Shown here one piece after another: positions 52,280 to 61,500 of a stretch of DNA of 64,000 bases. A program made the position numbers and the translations under genes. Each line of letters starts with the position of its first letter. The first letter of the stretch is position 1. The notes under the pieces are model-generated. The model was not told the origin of the DNA, did no database searches, and saw nothing but the letters and a program-made list of their open reading frames with translations. This DNA comes from Bdellovibrio sp. (lineage in GTDB: Bacteria; Bdellovibrionota; Bdellovibrionia; Bdellovibrionales; Bdellovibrionaceae), in the NCBI GenBank assembly GCA_014376435.1, contig JACMRL010000038.1, positions 41,498 through 105,497 on the forward strand. The letters are read 5' to 3'.

Positions 52280-53968
52280 TCACGATTTTTTGATGTAATT
52301 AAAAAACGCGACTATTCCTAAAGCCGCCGCTAAGACAAAACCAATCACCGTGAATGCCGGCAAGCCACTAATCAACCACGCCGAGGGGTGTGGATACATC
52401 AACGAGCTCGCGATAATCAATGCGGCCATGATAATTCCCAAGAATAATAAATTAAATGAAATCTCGATGCTTCTACGAAGTTCTTCGACCCCTTCAATAT
52501 GAACTTTTGTTTTGTAATCAGGTGAATTCACCCTACGTAACATAAGACCTAACTGCCTAGGTAATGCAGAAAAGAAACCGCGTGATTCGCGAAAGATGAG
52601 CGAAGCTTCATCGATTAATTTTGTGGGTTGAAGCTGGCTTTGAGAAACTTCGCCAACCATTAAAAGCATATGCTGTAGAAAATCGAAGTCCGGAATAATT
52701 TTTTGCCCCAAACTTTCAATCGAAACGATCGACTTAAAGAAAAGCATCAGTTCTGTTGGTACCATCAACCCATGTTGCGCAGCCACGCTGGAAGACGACA
52801 TCAGAATTTTCCCGACGTTCATATGCTTTAAAGTCAGACCATAATAAGGTGAAATTAAAGCCTGAAGTTCTTTAGCAAATAAATCCACATTCACGTTATC
52901 TGAGAACGGCGCTAAATCTACATATTCATAGGCTAAACGCGTATAATCTTCTTTTGAAAGTGCTAATAACATATTAACGATAGCGCTTTGGGTTTTTGAA
53001 TTTAAACGCCCCACAACGCCAAAATCAATTAAACCAATCGAGTTATTCGGAAAAATAAAAAAGTTACCGGCATGTAAGTCGCCGTGGAAAAAACCATCGA
53101 TAAAAACCATTTTTAGGTAAGCACGTAAGCCAACTTTGATAATCTCTTCGGCCGATACGCCCGGTTGATTTAAAGCGCCTTCATGGCTTAGTGGTTTACC
53201 ATCAAGTTCATCCATAATAAGGATGCGCTCAGTGGTTAAATCCATGTAAGCGCTGGGAATTTTTACTTTGGCTTCATTTTTAAAAAGTTCTTTAAACTTA
53301 CGGATGTTGTTTGCTTCAACCACAAAGTTTGTTTCAAGCTCTAAAGTTTTGAAATACTCATCGACCATGCCAATGGGATTAAACGGGCGAATCTCGGGAA
53401 TATATTTTTCTAATAATTCGGCAATAAAATAAAGAACGTTCAAATCATCATTTATAATTTGTACAATACCGGGACGTTGAACTTTAATTACAACTTTTTT
53501 ACCGTCGGTCAAAACCGCGCGGTGAACTTGCGCAATGCTGGCCGCGCCCAAAGGTGTGGGCTCAACAGATTGAAAATGTTTTTTCCAATCAGGGCCTAAA
53601 TCATCACGCAGAACTTGTTCAATTACGCTGAAATCAAGCGGCTGAACTTGATCGTGCAGTAAAGACATTTCATCGATGTAATCTTGCGGAATTAAATCAG
53701 GTCGAGTCGCTAGTAGCTGGCCGAATTTAACAAATGTCGGGCCCAGCTCTTCAAAGCTTAGTTTAATTCGGGTTGGTAAAGATAAATGTTCTTTATCAAC
53801 CTTTGATTTCGACTGAACAAAACTACCTAGATTTATTCTTTCTACCAGATTTGTCAGGCCGTGCTTTGCGAACACCGCCAGAATCGTTCGAAGCCGGGCG
53901 ACGTTTTTCAGTGTTCTGCCGATTTTCAGCGGACCTAAAAGCAGGCTTTGAGATTGTTGTCTCTTCAT
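52280..53968 (-). CDS. UbiB/ABC1-family atypical kinase-like protein
   Basis: A 562-residue membrane-associated ATPase/kinase-like protein of the UbiB (ADCK) family. Motifs: FEELGPTFVKFGQLLATRPDLIP (KxGQ), PLGAASIAQVHRA (Ala-rich loop), VVIKVQRPG, FFHGDLHAGNFFI and IGLIDFGVVGRL (metal-binding Asp). Two membrane helices end the protein. The family supports quinone synthesis; with menaquinone genes nearby, a quinone role is plausible, though UbiB relatives occur in other lipid contexts. The ATG at 53968 with AAAGG upstream lies inside the 3' part of rnr; the family's first conserved segment (RLRTILAVFAKHG) follows soon after, so the overlap is real. Confidence 0.88.
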   Translation of the reverse strand: MKRQQSQSLLLGPLKIGRTLKNVARLRTILAVFAKHGLTNLVERINLGSFVQSKSKVDKEHLSLPTRIKLSFEELGPTFVKFGQLLATRPDLIPQDYIDEMSLLHDQVQPLDFSVIEQVLRDDLGPDWKKHFQSVEPTPLGAASIAQVHRAVLTDGKKVVIKVQRPGIVQIINDDLNVLYFIAELLEKYIPEIRPFNPIGMVDEYFKTLELETNFVVEANNIRKFKELFKNEAKVKIPSAYMDLTTERILIMDELDGKPLSHEGALNQPGVSAEEIIKVGLRAYLKMVFIDGFFHGDLHAGNFFIFPNNSIGLIDFGVVGRLNSKTQSAIVNMLLALSKEDYTRLAYEYVDLAPFSDNVNVDLFAKELQALISPYYGLTLKHMNVGKILMSSSSVAAQHGLMVPTELMLFFKSIVSIESLGQKIIPDFDFLQHMLLMVGEVSQSQLQPTKLIDEASLIFRESRGFFSALPRQLGLMLRRVNSPDYKTKVHIEGVEELRRSIEISFNLLFLGIIMAALIIASSLMYPHPSAWLISGLPAFTVIGFVLAAALGIVAFFNYIKKS

Positions 53969-56291
53969 TCGAACCTTTCTTTTTCTGATCGAGGTAATCA
54001 GATAAAGATGCGTAACGCGGCTTCGGCTGATAGTTACCATCTCCGGCAGGTTTTGCGGCCGGAGCTACGATCGGAGTCGATTTAATCAGTGATTTTGATT
54101 CTTTAAATGGAATCGGGCGACTGTCTTTAGAAAAAGTAGGTTTTGAACCACTTTTAGAAAAAGAAGGGCGCGTAACCGCTTTTTCATCACGAGATGAAGA
54201 GGGTTTGCCTTTACCAAAATTATTTCCGCCGTGATTTTTTTTCTTACCAAATTTAGAATCTTCTTTCGCGTAAGATTTACGGCTTGAGCCCGAATCGCGT
54301 TTTTCCGGTCTGCGGGTTGGGCGTTTACCAATGGCTTCGGCGTTTTTCGCATCTTTTTCCAGAACGAAATTAATCTGTCCTTGCTCAACATCAACCATGC
54401 TAACTGCTACGTTTAAAGTATCACCCATTTTGTAAGTAAAACCCGAGCGCGGTGCAGTTAAGGTTAAATTCTCTTCATCAAATTCAAATTTCTCGTTACC
54501 AAGATCATCTAAACGAATCAAACCATCAATATTAAATTGGCGTAGTAAAACGAACACGCCAAATTTTGTGACTGAGCTAACTAGGCCCTCAAAAACATCG
54601 CCCAGCATCTTTTGCATAAAGCGCGCTTTTTTAATGGCTTGAATTTGACGTTCGGCTTTCGCAGCTTTTTGTTCAGTGGCTGATAACCAAGTGCCTGCCG
54701 TGGCCAAATCTTCTTCAGTCATTAATTGGTAATTACTATTCGGCATGATTAATTTTTTAATCAAACGATGCACGATCAAATCAGGATAGCGACGGATCGG
54801 TGAAGTAAAGTGAGTATAAAAATCAAAACCTAAACCAAAATGGCCCAAGTTATTATGAGTATATTTTGCTTGGCTCATCGATCTTAAAGTTAGGATATGA
54901 ATAATTTGTGCTTCTGGTTTACCTTCAAACTCTTGCAACATGCGGGTTAAACGCTTCTGCAATTTTCCGCCCGAGATTTTGCCTTCAGAGCCCATGTTAT
55001 GCGTATATCTTTGTAACATTTCGATTTTTTCAGCCGCTGGTTCTTCATGCACCCGGTAAATTGCCGGAACTTCTTTTTGCCCGAAAAATTTAGCCACCGC
55101 TACGTTGGCGGATAACATCATTTCTTCGATCAAACGATGCGCAAAAAGTCTTTGTGATTTAATCACGTCAACGGGCTCGCCCGCGGCATCTATCACTAAT
55201 TCAGTTTCCGCTACTTCTAAATCGAGCGAGCCTTCTTTAAAGCGCTTCGCCATTAATACTTTGGCTAAATCGGAACTGCGAAAAATGTTTTCTTTTACAT
55301 GATCTAATTTCTTTGCCACTTCATGATTCATCGAAGATTTACCGGCCGCTCCATCTAGTAATTCTTGCGCTTCACCATAAGTAACGCGCGCTTTACTTTC
55401 GATAACACCTTCGTAAAATTTTGAAGTCTTTAATTCGCCCGTAAAATCAAAAGTCATTTCACAAACTAAAGCCAAACGCGGCAGGTGAGGATTCAATGAA
55501 CACAAACCATTACTAATTGCTTCGGGTAACATTGGAATTACAAAGTTAGGAAAATAAACTGAATTACCGCGCTCGTAAGCTTCTTTATCCATCGCTGTTC
55601 CCACGGCTACGTAATGGCTTACGTCCGCGATCGCTACATACAGATGAAAACCTTCTTCAGTCATCTCCGTTAAAATCGCATCATCAAAATCTTTTGCCGT
55701 TGCTCCATCGATCGTAATGATCGGCAAATGTCGTAAATCCGTACGTCCCACAAAATCTTTTTCTGTAGGGTTTTTAGCAAAGTGACTAGCTTCTTCTAAA
55801 GTCTCTTTAGAAAAGTATTCCGGAATATTCTGCGTGATCGCAACACGCTTGATATCATTTAATGGATCTTTGGCATCACCGATGACTTCGACGACTTCAC
55901 CAACGAAGGGGCCTTCATCAGGAAACGTATTAATACGTGCTTCAACTAATTCGCCGTCTTGGGCACCTTTGGATTGATCTGTATTAATTTTTAGATCTTG
56001 TCCCCAGCCACGGCCTTCATCTTTAATGACGCCGTATTTTTCGTTCATTTTTACATATTTTCCAGCAACGCGTTTTTGTGAACGCTCGGTGATACGAACG
56101 ATTTCTCCGCGGAAGCGGCCATCGCGTTCTTTTTCAGCGGTGATTTCTACGCGGTCATTCGTCATCGCAGATTTCATCGCTTGTTGAGGTACGTAAACGT
56201 CAGGATGCTGTTTATCATCAGGAATAAAAAAACCAAATCCATCGGGGTGTCGTTTGATAAAGCCACTCAGTGTTTTGTTATTTGCACTCAT
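53823..56291 (-). CDS. rnr: Ribonuclease R
   Basis: An 822-residue 3'-5' exoribonuclease of the RNB family that degrades structured RNA. After N-terminal cold-shock domains (GFGFFIPDD..VYVP; KMNEKYGVIKDEG), the RNB catalytic domain has ITIDGATAKDFDDAI (metal Asp residues) and YTHFTSPIRRYPDLIVHRLIKK. An S1 domain is near 620-690 (GLVSSVTKFGVFVLL). The last about 130 residues are a Lys/Ser/Arg-rich disordered tail, longer than in E. coli. The final 146 bases of this tail are also read in another frame as the start of ubiB. Confidence 0.96.
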   Translation of the reverse strand: MSANNKTLSGFIKRHPDGFGFFIPDDKQHPDVYVPQQAMKSAMTNDRVEITAEKERDGRFRGEIVRITERSQKRVAGKYVKMNEKYGVIKDEGRGWGQDLKINTDQSKGAQDGELVEARINTFPDEGPFVGEVVEVIGDAKDPLNDIKRVAITQNIPEYFSKETLEEASHFAKNPTEKDFVGRTDLRHLPIITIDGATAKDFDDAILTEMTEEGFHLYVAIADVSHYVAVGTAMDKEAYERGNSVYFPNFVIPMLPEAISNGLCSLNPHLPRLALVCEMTFDFTGELKTSKFYEGVIESKARVTYGEAQELLDGAAGKSSMNHEVAKKLDHVKENIFRSSDLAKVLMAKRFKEGSLDLEVAETELVIDAAGEPVDVIKSQRLFAHRLIEEMMLSANVAVAKFFGQKEVPAIYRVHEEPAAEKIEMLQRYTHNMGSEGKISGGKLQKRLTRMLQEFEGKPEAQIIHILTLRSMSQAKYTHNNLGHFGLGFDFYTHFTSPIRRYPDLIVHRLIKKLIMPNSNYQLMTEEDLATAGTWLSATEQKAAKAERQIQAIKKARFMQKMLGDVFEGLVSSVTKFGVFVLLRQFNIDGLIRLDDLGNEKFEFDEENLTLTAPRSGFTYKMGDTLNVAVSMVDVEQGQINFVLEKDAKNAEAIGKRPTRRPEKRDSGSSRKSYAKEDSKFGKKKNHGGNNFGKGKPSSSRDEKAVTRPSFSKSGSKPTFSKDSRPIPFKESKSLIKSTPIVAPAAKPAGDGNYQPKPRYASLSDYLDQKKKGSNEETTISKPAFRSAENRQNTEKRRPASNDSGGVRKARPDKSGRKNKSR

Positions 56292-56875
56292 ATTTAAGTT
56301 ACACGTCCTAGTTAGTTAGATTTTTGCTATTCTATTAATGAATGATAAATATCATGGTAGCAGACTTTTCGATAGCAGTCCGAGGTTTGAAAACACAATA
56401 TGTAGTTGAATTGAATAAAAACTCTACCGATTCAGCGTATTAAATCACCAGCAACTAGACCTTTGTCTGTAACTTGACCCAGCGCAACTTTAGCTAACGC
56501 GTTAGGCATTTGCTACTACATGAATAGTCAAACGCTTCACATCATTAAATAAGTCATAAGCTGAAATTATGCAGAGTTTTTTCATTTAATAACTGCCGGA
56601 GACTGGCTCTGGATCTGCATTCTGCCGTTATTTTTGCTTGAAAAAAATTGTAAATTTAAAAATCGAAAAACAATTTTAAAAATTCTTAATGCCGGAGCCT
56701 AGATCATGGTAAGTGGTGTGTTTTGTACACACAATGCTAAATTAATAGCAGCTATTATAAGTAAATCGAATGGCTCTCAAAACTTTTTCAGTTGCGTTTA
56801 ATTGGCGCCCTCATTACGATTTAAAGCATAACGTAAACAGTTAAACATAATTTGCACTTTACGAAAGGACGCAAA
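56292..56875. other. Long non-coding spacer between rnr and the outer-membrane protein gene
   Basis: This 584-base stretch has no credible gene. It holds a small palindrome ATGATA-AA-TATCAT (56342-56355), 50 bases from rnr. A hairpin CCGGAG/CTCTGG (56596-56601, 56607-56612) is flanked by AATAAC (56588-56593) and GTTATT (56627-56632). TGCCGGAG is repeated at 56594-56601 and 56690-56697. The downstream promoter is listed separately. It could contain a small RNA, but this is not shown. Confidence 0.4.
56792..56820 (+). promoter_or_regulatory. Candidate sigma-70 promoter of the outer-membrane protein gene
   Basis: TTGCGT (56792-56797) and TACGAT (56815-56820) are separated by exactly 17 bases, followed by a leader of about 50 bases with GAAAGGA before the ATG at 56876. 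The strong gene and ideal spacing make this plausible, but the -10 match is partial. Confidence 0.4.
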
Positions 56876-58072
56876 ATGAAAAAACTTTTAGTATTAGCAG
56901 TAGCTTTGGCTTCTGTTAACGCATTCGCAACTAAAGCCCGTATCAGCGCTTTAGCCAACTCTCCACACCTGATCGACACACAAACTGTATTCAGCAATCC
57001 AGCTGACATGTTTTATGTTGGTGGTGACTATGTAACTCTTGAATCTGGTCAAGGCAACGCAGGTCCTGTAGCAGGAACTCCAGCAACAACTACTCCTGGA
57101 ACTGGATCAGCAGCAGTTGGTTCTCGTAACGGACTAAACAATGCTGAAGGCATGGTTGTTCGCTCTTTCGGTGATGCTAAAGCTGGTTTTGCTATCGGTC
57201 ACCAAAGCGCATTAGCAACTGGTCTACGCGGTGATGCTGCTGTACCTGGATTAGCGACAAACTATTTTCCGAATGCAATTGCTTTCTTACAGCAAAATCC
57301 AATTGATCTATCGTACGGTATGAAAGCTGGCGATTTAGCTTGGGCTGGAACACTTGTTTATTCAAAAGCTGAGAACAAAGTTGCTGGTGGTACAAACTTA
57401 AGCGAAAAAGAAGATACTCTAGGCTTACGCGGTGGTTTCCGTATGGGCGCTATGGATGCAAAAATCGGTCTAGGTTTAGCTAATAACTATTCTAACGATG
57501 CTGACGGTAAATTCACTGGAACTATGGGCGTGAATGCTGGTTTCGGTATGTGGTTAGACACAACTTATCTTTCAGCAACAATCCAAAATTCTGGATACAA
57601 AGTTGAAAGTAACGCGGGCTTAGAAACTAGAAAATACACAATTACAAACTACGGTGTAAATGCTGTAAGTACTGTTAAAAAAGACGGTTCTGAGTTTTTC
57701 TACGGCGTTGGTTTAACAAACAGCGAAACTAAAGTAAACGCGGGCGCTGCAATCGGTTCTGCTGCAACAGTTGAAACTACAACTACAACTTTATCTTTAC
57801 CGGTAACTATGGGTTTAGAGGTTGATGCGGCTTCTTGGATGACTTTCCGCGGTTCAATCACACAAGCTATTCCGGTACTTAACTCTACGAAGACTTCTGC
57901 TACTACAACTTCTAAAGAGTTAAATCCAATCACTAACAACACAGCTTTCGCAGCGGGTGTTGGTCTTAAGTTCAACAAAATCTCTCTTGATGGAACAATC
58001 TTAACTGGTGGATCTCAAGTCTACAGTTCAAATGCATTATTGTCTCAAGTTGGTTTGACTTACATGTTCTAA
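56876..58072 (+). CDS. Major outer-membrane beta-barrel protein
   Basis: A 398-residue barrel. MKKLLVLAVALASVNAFA is a signal peptide. The mature protein has repeated amphipathic strands, Thr/Gly/Ala-rich loops (TPATTTPGTGSAAVGSRNG) and a C-terminal Phe (QVGLTYMF), the signal for BAM-mediated insertion. The long leader, strong ribosome site (GAAAGGA), Thr/Ala-rich sequence and strong terminator suggest high expression. The start is the ATG at 56876; the in-frame TTG at 56852 lies before the ribosome site. It may be a porin or a Bdellovibrio-specific outer-membrane protein. Confidence 0.78.
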   Translation: MKKLLVLAVALASVNAFATKARISALANSPHLIDTQTVFSNPADMFYVGGDYVTLESGQGNAGPVAGTPATTTPGTGSAAVGSRNGLNNAEGMVVRSFGDAKAGFAIGHQSALATGLRGDAAVPGLATNYFPNAIAFLQQNPIDLSYGMKAGDLAWAGTLVYSKAENKVAGGTNLSEKEDTLGLRGGFRMGAMDAKIGLGLANNYSNDADGKFTGTMGVNAGFGMWLDTTYLSATIQNSGYKVESNAGLETRKYTITNYGVNAVSTVKKDGSEFFYGVGLTNSETKVNAGAAIGSAATVETTTTTLSLPVTMGLEVDAASWMTFRGSITQAIPVLNSTKTSATTTSKELNPITNNTAFAAGVGLKFNKISLDGTILTGGSQVYSSNALLSQVGLTYMF

Positions 58073-58096
58073 TTTTTCGAAAGAAAAATTTGATAC

Positions 58097-58130
58097 AAAA
58101 AGCCTTGGGTAACACCAAGGCTTTTTTTTT
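58097..58130 (+). terminator. Intrinsic terminator of the outer-membrane protein gene
   Basis: A 12-bp stem (AAAAAGCCTTGG at 58097-58108, CCAAGGCTTTTT from 58115) with a 6-base loop is followed by a long T-run to 58130. A second hairpin, AATTTTTC-GAAA-GAAAAATT (58071-58090), overlaps the stop codon. Confidence 0.92.
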
Positions 58131-58162
58131 GCTTTATCTAGATTAGCGGAGTATCAAGGCCT

Positions 58163-59509
58163 ATGAGATCTATATCTAGAGCTGTCTTGGTCATCGATAA
58201 TGAGCCCCTTAAGCAAGAAGCACTTAAACAAGCGGGTTACTGGTTACAAAAAATAAAAGATATTGAAGCTACGACTAAAAAGTTTAATGAAACTGATCTT
58301 AAACTGTATACGGACTGGTTTAATTTAACGATTCAGCCACTACGGGCTGAAATTGATCAGCTTAGAGCCGATTTTGTAAAGGCCGCCGCCGCGTATAATA
58401 TGTTAGTCTTAATTGCTAAAACGAAAAGAAGTTCAATGCCTGAAGCCTTTTTGTTCTTGGTAGATGAACAAGCTGAATACGAATTTGGCGATTGGGCCAA
58501 ACGTGAAAAAATTGATCAGGCCAGATTAAAAAGAGCTGAAGAGATTAATCAGAAAATCGACTCTGAATTCGAAACCGAGGATCGTGATGAATCTGAATTT
58601 TCAGATAATAATGATGATGACGGCGAAGCGTATTTTAAAGCTGAACAAGAAAAAATCGCTAAGGCCCGAACGAAATATAAAAAAGAAATTCTTTATTACG
58701 AAAATTTATCAGACGATAAAATAAAAAAAATAATGCGAGATTTTGATGAAGGCGTGCAATTTGTAATTGATGCTATTGAAGTACTGACCAGAAGCTCGCG
58801 ACCAGACCTTTTTCGTAAAATTTGGGAACTGACTCCAGTCAAAATTAAGAAATTTTTAAACAAAACTGCCTCTAGTAATATGGATCTTAATTTTGATGAT
58901 TTAATTGATGACTTGGATCAGCGCCAGCAAGAAAATAAAGAGTTTTTTGCTGGCAAAAATTTTAATCAGGAAAACACTAGAAAAGAATTAGTTGAAGACC
59001 AGCAGCTTCGTCTTAAATCACTTTACCGAAAAATTGTTAGACGAATTCATCCCGATAATTTTGAATCTGATGAAACACCTCAGCTAAAATCATGGTTTGA
59101 TCAGATATGGCAAAGTGTTTCAAAGGCTTACCATGGTGAAGATATTGATGTTTTGCAGGGTTTATATAATAAAATTATCGTCGTTTTAGAGGAGCATAAA
59201 GAATTAAGTATTTCTGAAATTTATTCGGCGGCGGATTCATTAGAAAAAGAATACAAGCAGCTGGTCGTTAGTCATAAAAATTTAAAAGATAATCCTGCTT
59301 GGAATTTTTCTAGCTTGAAAGATTATAGAAAAATTCATAAAAAAGCTTTTAAACCTTACGCCGAACAAAAACAATTTATTTTAGACGATTTAGACAACCT
59401 AAAATCTCGGCACACTGAAATCGAACGAATTGCTCTACTTTTAAAAGCGGGAACAATTCGAATAAAATCTTCCTCTTCCAACCGACGAAAGAAGCGAAGT
59501 CGCTACTAA
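58163..59509 (+). CDS. J-domain protein with a C-terminal HPD motif
   Basis: A 448-residue soluble protein. A J-domain is recognisable at about 283-340: LKSLYRKIVRRIHPDNF with the HPD triad at 296-298, then a helix (WFDQIWQSVSKAYHG) and LQGLYNKI. J-domains stimulate Hsp70 (DnaK) ATPase. The domain is not at the N-terminus; it follows a long coiled-coil and acidic region (ESEFSDNNDDDGEAYF) and is followed by a further coiled coil and a basic tail (SSNRRKKRSRY). It lacks the Gly/Phe and zinc regions of DnaJ, so it is a specialised co-chaperone of unknown client. The ATG follows AAGG. Confidence 0.8.
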   Translation: MRSISRAVLVIDNEPLKQEALKQAGYWLQKIKDIEATTKKFNETDLKLYTDWFNLTIQPLRAEIDQLRADFVKAAAAYNMLVLIAKTKRSSMPEAFLFLVDEQAEYEFGDWAKREKIDQARLKRAEEINQKIDSEFETEDRDESEFSDNNDDDGEAYFKAEQEKIAKARTKYKKEILYYENLSDDKIKKIMRDFDEGVQFVIDAIEVLTRSSRPDLFRKIWELTPVKIKKFLNKTASSNMDLNFDDLIDDLDQRQQENKEFFAGKNFNQENTRKELVEDQQLRLKSLYRKIVRRIHPDNFESDETPQLKSWFDQIWQSVSKAYHGEDIDVLQGLYNKIIVVLEEHKELSISEIYSAADSLEKEYKQLVVSHKNLKDNPAWNFSSLKDYRKIHKKAFKPYAEQKQFILDDLDNLKSRHTEIERIALLLKAGTIRIKSSSSNRRKKRSRY

Positions 59510-59510
59510 A

Positions 59511-60590
59511 TTATTTTACAATCGCTGCCGATTTTGTATCGAAGTAGTCTGGGGCTACAAATTCAGGACTATGCGGAAAGCGATAACTTTTATAAGCCTT
59601 GATCGGTGGCTCACCCGCGGCTTTGTAAGCTTCGTCCCAGTAATAGGCTAACAGATAACTTGATCGCGCCATTTGAGTCAGAATTAATTTTTCGAATTTT
59701 TGCAAACCGACCGAGGCATCTTTTCTTTCGGCGGGAGTACGAAGACTCATACCCTTATCAATTTTTAAAGATGATGGTTTTGTGACCGGATCAAGTTTTA
59801 AAACTTCTTTAATATCTTCGGCGGCTATATCACTAAAGACCCGCATATTCTCGATGAAAGTTTTTTGTTTTACAAAACTTGGTGTTTTCATCGCGCGCGC
59901 TTTTTTTGTAACTTTCGCAACTAAATCTGCGTCAAAGAACGCCACCGCTGAATCTTCATAGTAGGCGTGAATTCCACCGTGACCAGCCGCATAGCCATCA
60001 TAATCAGAGGTATTATGAAAAGGTTGGCTGGCATCGCCAATGAAATGCCCCATTAAACCTAGGTTGACCATCATTTGGAAAAAGTTTTTATTGTAAGGAA
60101 GATCATCGTTTTGTTCTTCTTTAGAATTTTTTGGAGCGGCTAAATCTTTCATCGCGGCTCCGTCGGCAATGGCGCGACGATAGAATTGATCGGCTCTCCA
60201 CCAGTTTGAACCCAGCTCGTCCGGGACAGAATAAATTGTCGCATTTTCTTTTACCTTGCTGGCTTGGCCAGTATAAGTCGAAACGATTGATTTAAAATCA
60301 GTGGGAACATCTTTGATTTTCAAACCTAAGCTTTCGGCGTTAATAAAGTGACCTGGGTCGCCTAGCTTACGTAGTTCAGGAGCTAAACTTCTCCAGTAAG
60401 TATCGGGAATATTACAAAGGTAAGCCATAGTTTGCGGTTTATTTTGTAAGTATTCTTTCAGCTGTTTATTTTTAACTAAGAAAACCGCTGATTCACAAAT
60501 GGCAGCATGACCGCGACCACCCCAAGAAAATGCAGGGGAAGTAAAAGCCGTTAATAATAAGAACGCCCCGGTCGCAAGAACTTTATTCAT
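59511..60590 (-). CDS. Secreted P1/S1-type zinc nuclease
   Basis: A 359-residue exported enzyme. After a signal peptide (MNKVLATGAFLLLTAFTSPAFS) the mature protein would begin with Trp23, followed by His28, matching Trp1 and His6, zinc ligands of P1 nuclease. Further ligands are Asp63 (IPDTYW), His in LGDPGHFINAE, HFIGDASQPFHNTSD and GGIHAYYED. Such enzymes cut single-stranded RNA/DNA or act as phosphatases; phospholipase C is a related alternative. Degradation of prey nucleic acid is a reasonable inference. It is convergent with the J-domain gene, with 1 base between. Confidence 0.85.
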   Translation of the reverse strand: MNKVLATGAFLLLTAFTSPAFSWGGRGHAAICESAVFLVKNKQLKEYLQNKPQTMAYLCNIPDTYWRSLAPELRKLGDPGHFINAESLGLKIKDVPTDFKSIVSTYTGQASKVKENATIYSVPDELGSNWWRADQFYRRAIADGAAMKDLAAPKNSKEEQNDDLPYNKNFFQMMVNLGLMGHFIGDASQPFHNTSDYDGYAAGHGGIHAYYEDSAVAFFDADLVAKVTKKARAMKTPSFVKQKTFIENMRVFSDIAAEDIKEVLKLDPVTKPSSLKIDKGMSLRTPAERKDASVGLQKFEKLILTQMARSSYLLAYYWDEAYKAAGEPPIKAYKSYRFPHSPEFVAPDYFDTKSAAIVK

Positions 60591-60693
60591 AAAAACCCTT
60601 CTGTAGATTTAAATTCTGCCGCAATTCAAGATGAAATCAACTGATTCAGTAAAGAGCATTGAAACCTGTAACCTTATTGGTTATAGACAGCCT

Positions 60694-61416
60694 ATGAGTT
60701 CTGAACAAAGTTTTACCTTCATACCGATTGGTTATTTAAAGTCCTGTTATCCAGATAAGTTTGGCGTTCCGCGCCAGCCGGGTTTGGTCAAAAAGGCTTA
60801 TTCAGAATTACAAATTCGCGCTGACCTGCAACCAGAAATTTCTTTGCAAGGTTTAGAGGGATATTCACATGTTTGGTTACAATTTATTTTTCATTTAAAT
60901 AATTCGGTACGCTTTCACGCAAAAGTTCATCCACCGCGTTTGGGCGGAGAAACCATGGGATTATTTGCAACGCGTTCACCACATCGCCCAAATCCGATTG
61001 GACTATCTTTAGTCGAATTAGTAGAAATTAAAAATGATACGTTAATATTTGCCGGCGCTGATTTGGTTGAAGGCACTCCCATTTTAGATATCAAACCTTA
61101 TCTGCCGCATATCGAAAGCGTGCCCCAGGCTAAAAACGGATGGTTAGCGAAGGTTCAGCTAGAGCCCATTCAGGTCACTTTTACAGATTCTGCCTTGGAA
61201 ATTTTGCAAAATTGGATGAGTCGCACTCAAAAAAATGAACTTAAAGAAGTGATCATCGATACTTTAAAACAAGATCCGCGCCCGGTTATTTATAAAGGCT
61301 ATGAGGCGGGTCAATCGCCATATCGTAATAAACATGCTTTTAGGCTGTATGACGGCGACATTCACTTTGAATTTATCTCGGCGACTGAGGCTAGCGTCTT
61401 TGCTATCCATTTTTAG
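60694..61416 (+). CDS. trmO: tRNA methyltransferase TrmO (t6A37 N6-methylation)
   Basis: A 240-residue enzyme of the TsaA/TrmO family, close in length to the E. coli protein (235). FIPIGYLKSCYPDKFGVPRQPGLV, GLEGYSHVWLQFIFHL, FATRSPHRPNPIGLSLVELV and GADLVEGTPILDIKPYLPH are diagnostic. It adds a methyl group to threonylcarbamoyladenosine at tRNA position 37. I chose the ATG at 60694; the earlier in-frame ATG at 60631 adds residues with no counterpart. The C-terminal domain (EILQNWMSRTQ..., DPRPVIYKGYE) is also typical. Confidence 0.94.
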   Translation: MSSEQSFTFIPIGYLKSCYPDKFGVPRQPGLVKKAYSELQIRADLQPEISLQGLEGYSHVWLQFIFHLNNSVRFHAKVHPPRLGGETMGLFATRSPHRPNPIGLSLVELVEIKNDTLIFAGADLVEGTPILDIKPYLPHIESVPQAKNGWLAKVQLEPIQVTFTDSALEILQNWMSRTQKNELKEVIIDTLKQDPRPVIYKGYEAGQSPYRNKHAFRLYDGDIHFEFISATEASVFAIHF

Positions 61417-61500
61417 TATAATAAATTCAGTATTCTGCCTATGACAACCAACTAGAAATTCTGCTTAACTTGTGATTAATTACTTCCAAACGGGGTGTCT

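Noticed and set aside
53773..55302. Plus-strand frames opposite rnr and ubiB
   Set aside because: They are shadows of strongly conserved minus-strand genes and resemble no protein.
56342..56355. Fur box before rnr
   Set aside because: ATGATA-AA-TATCAT matches only part of the 19-base Fur consensus, and no iron gene is adjacent.
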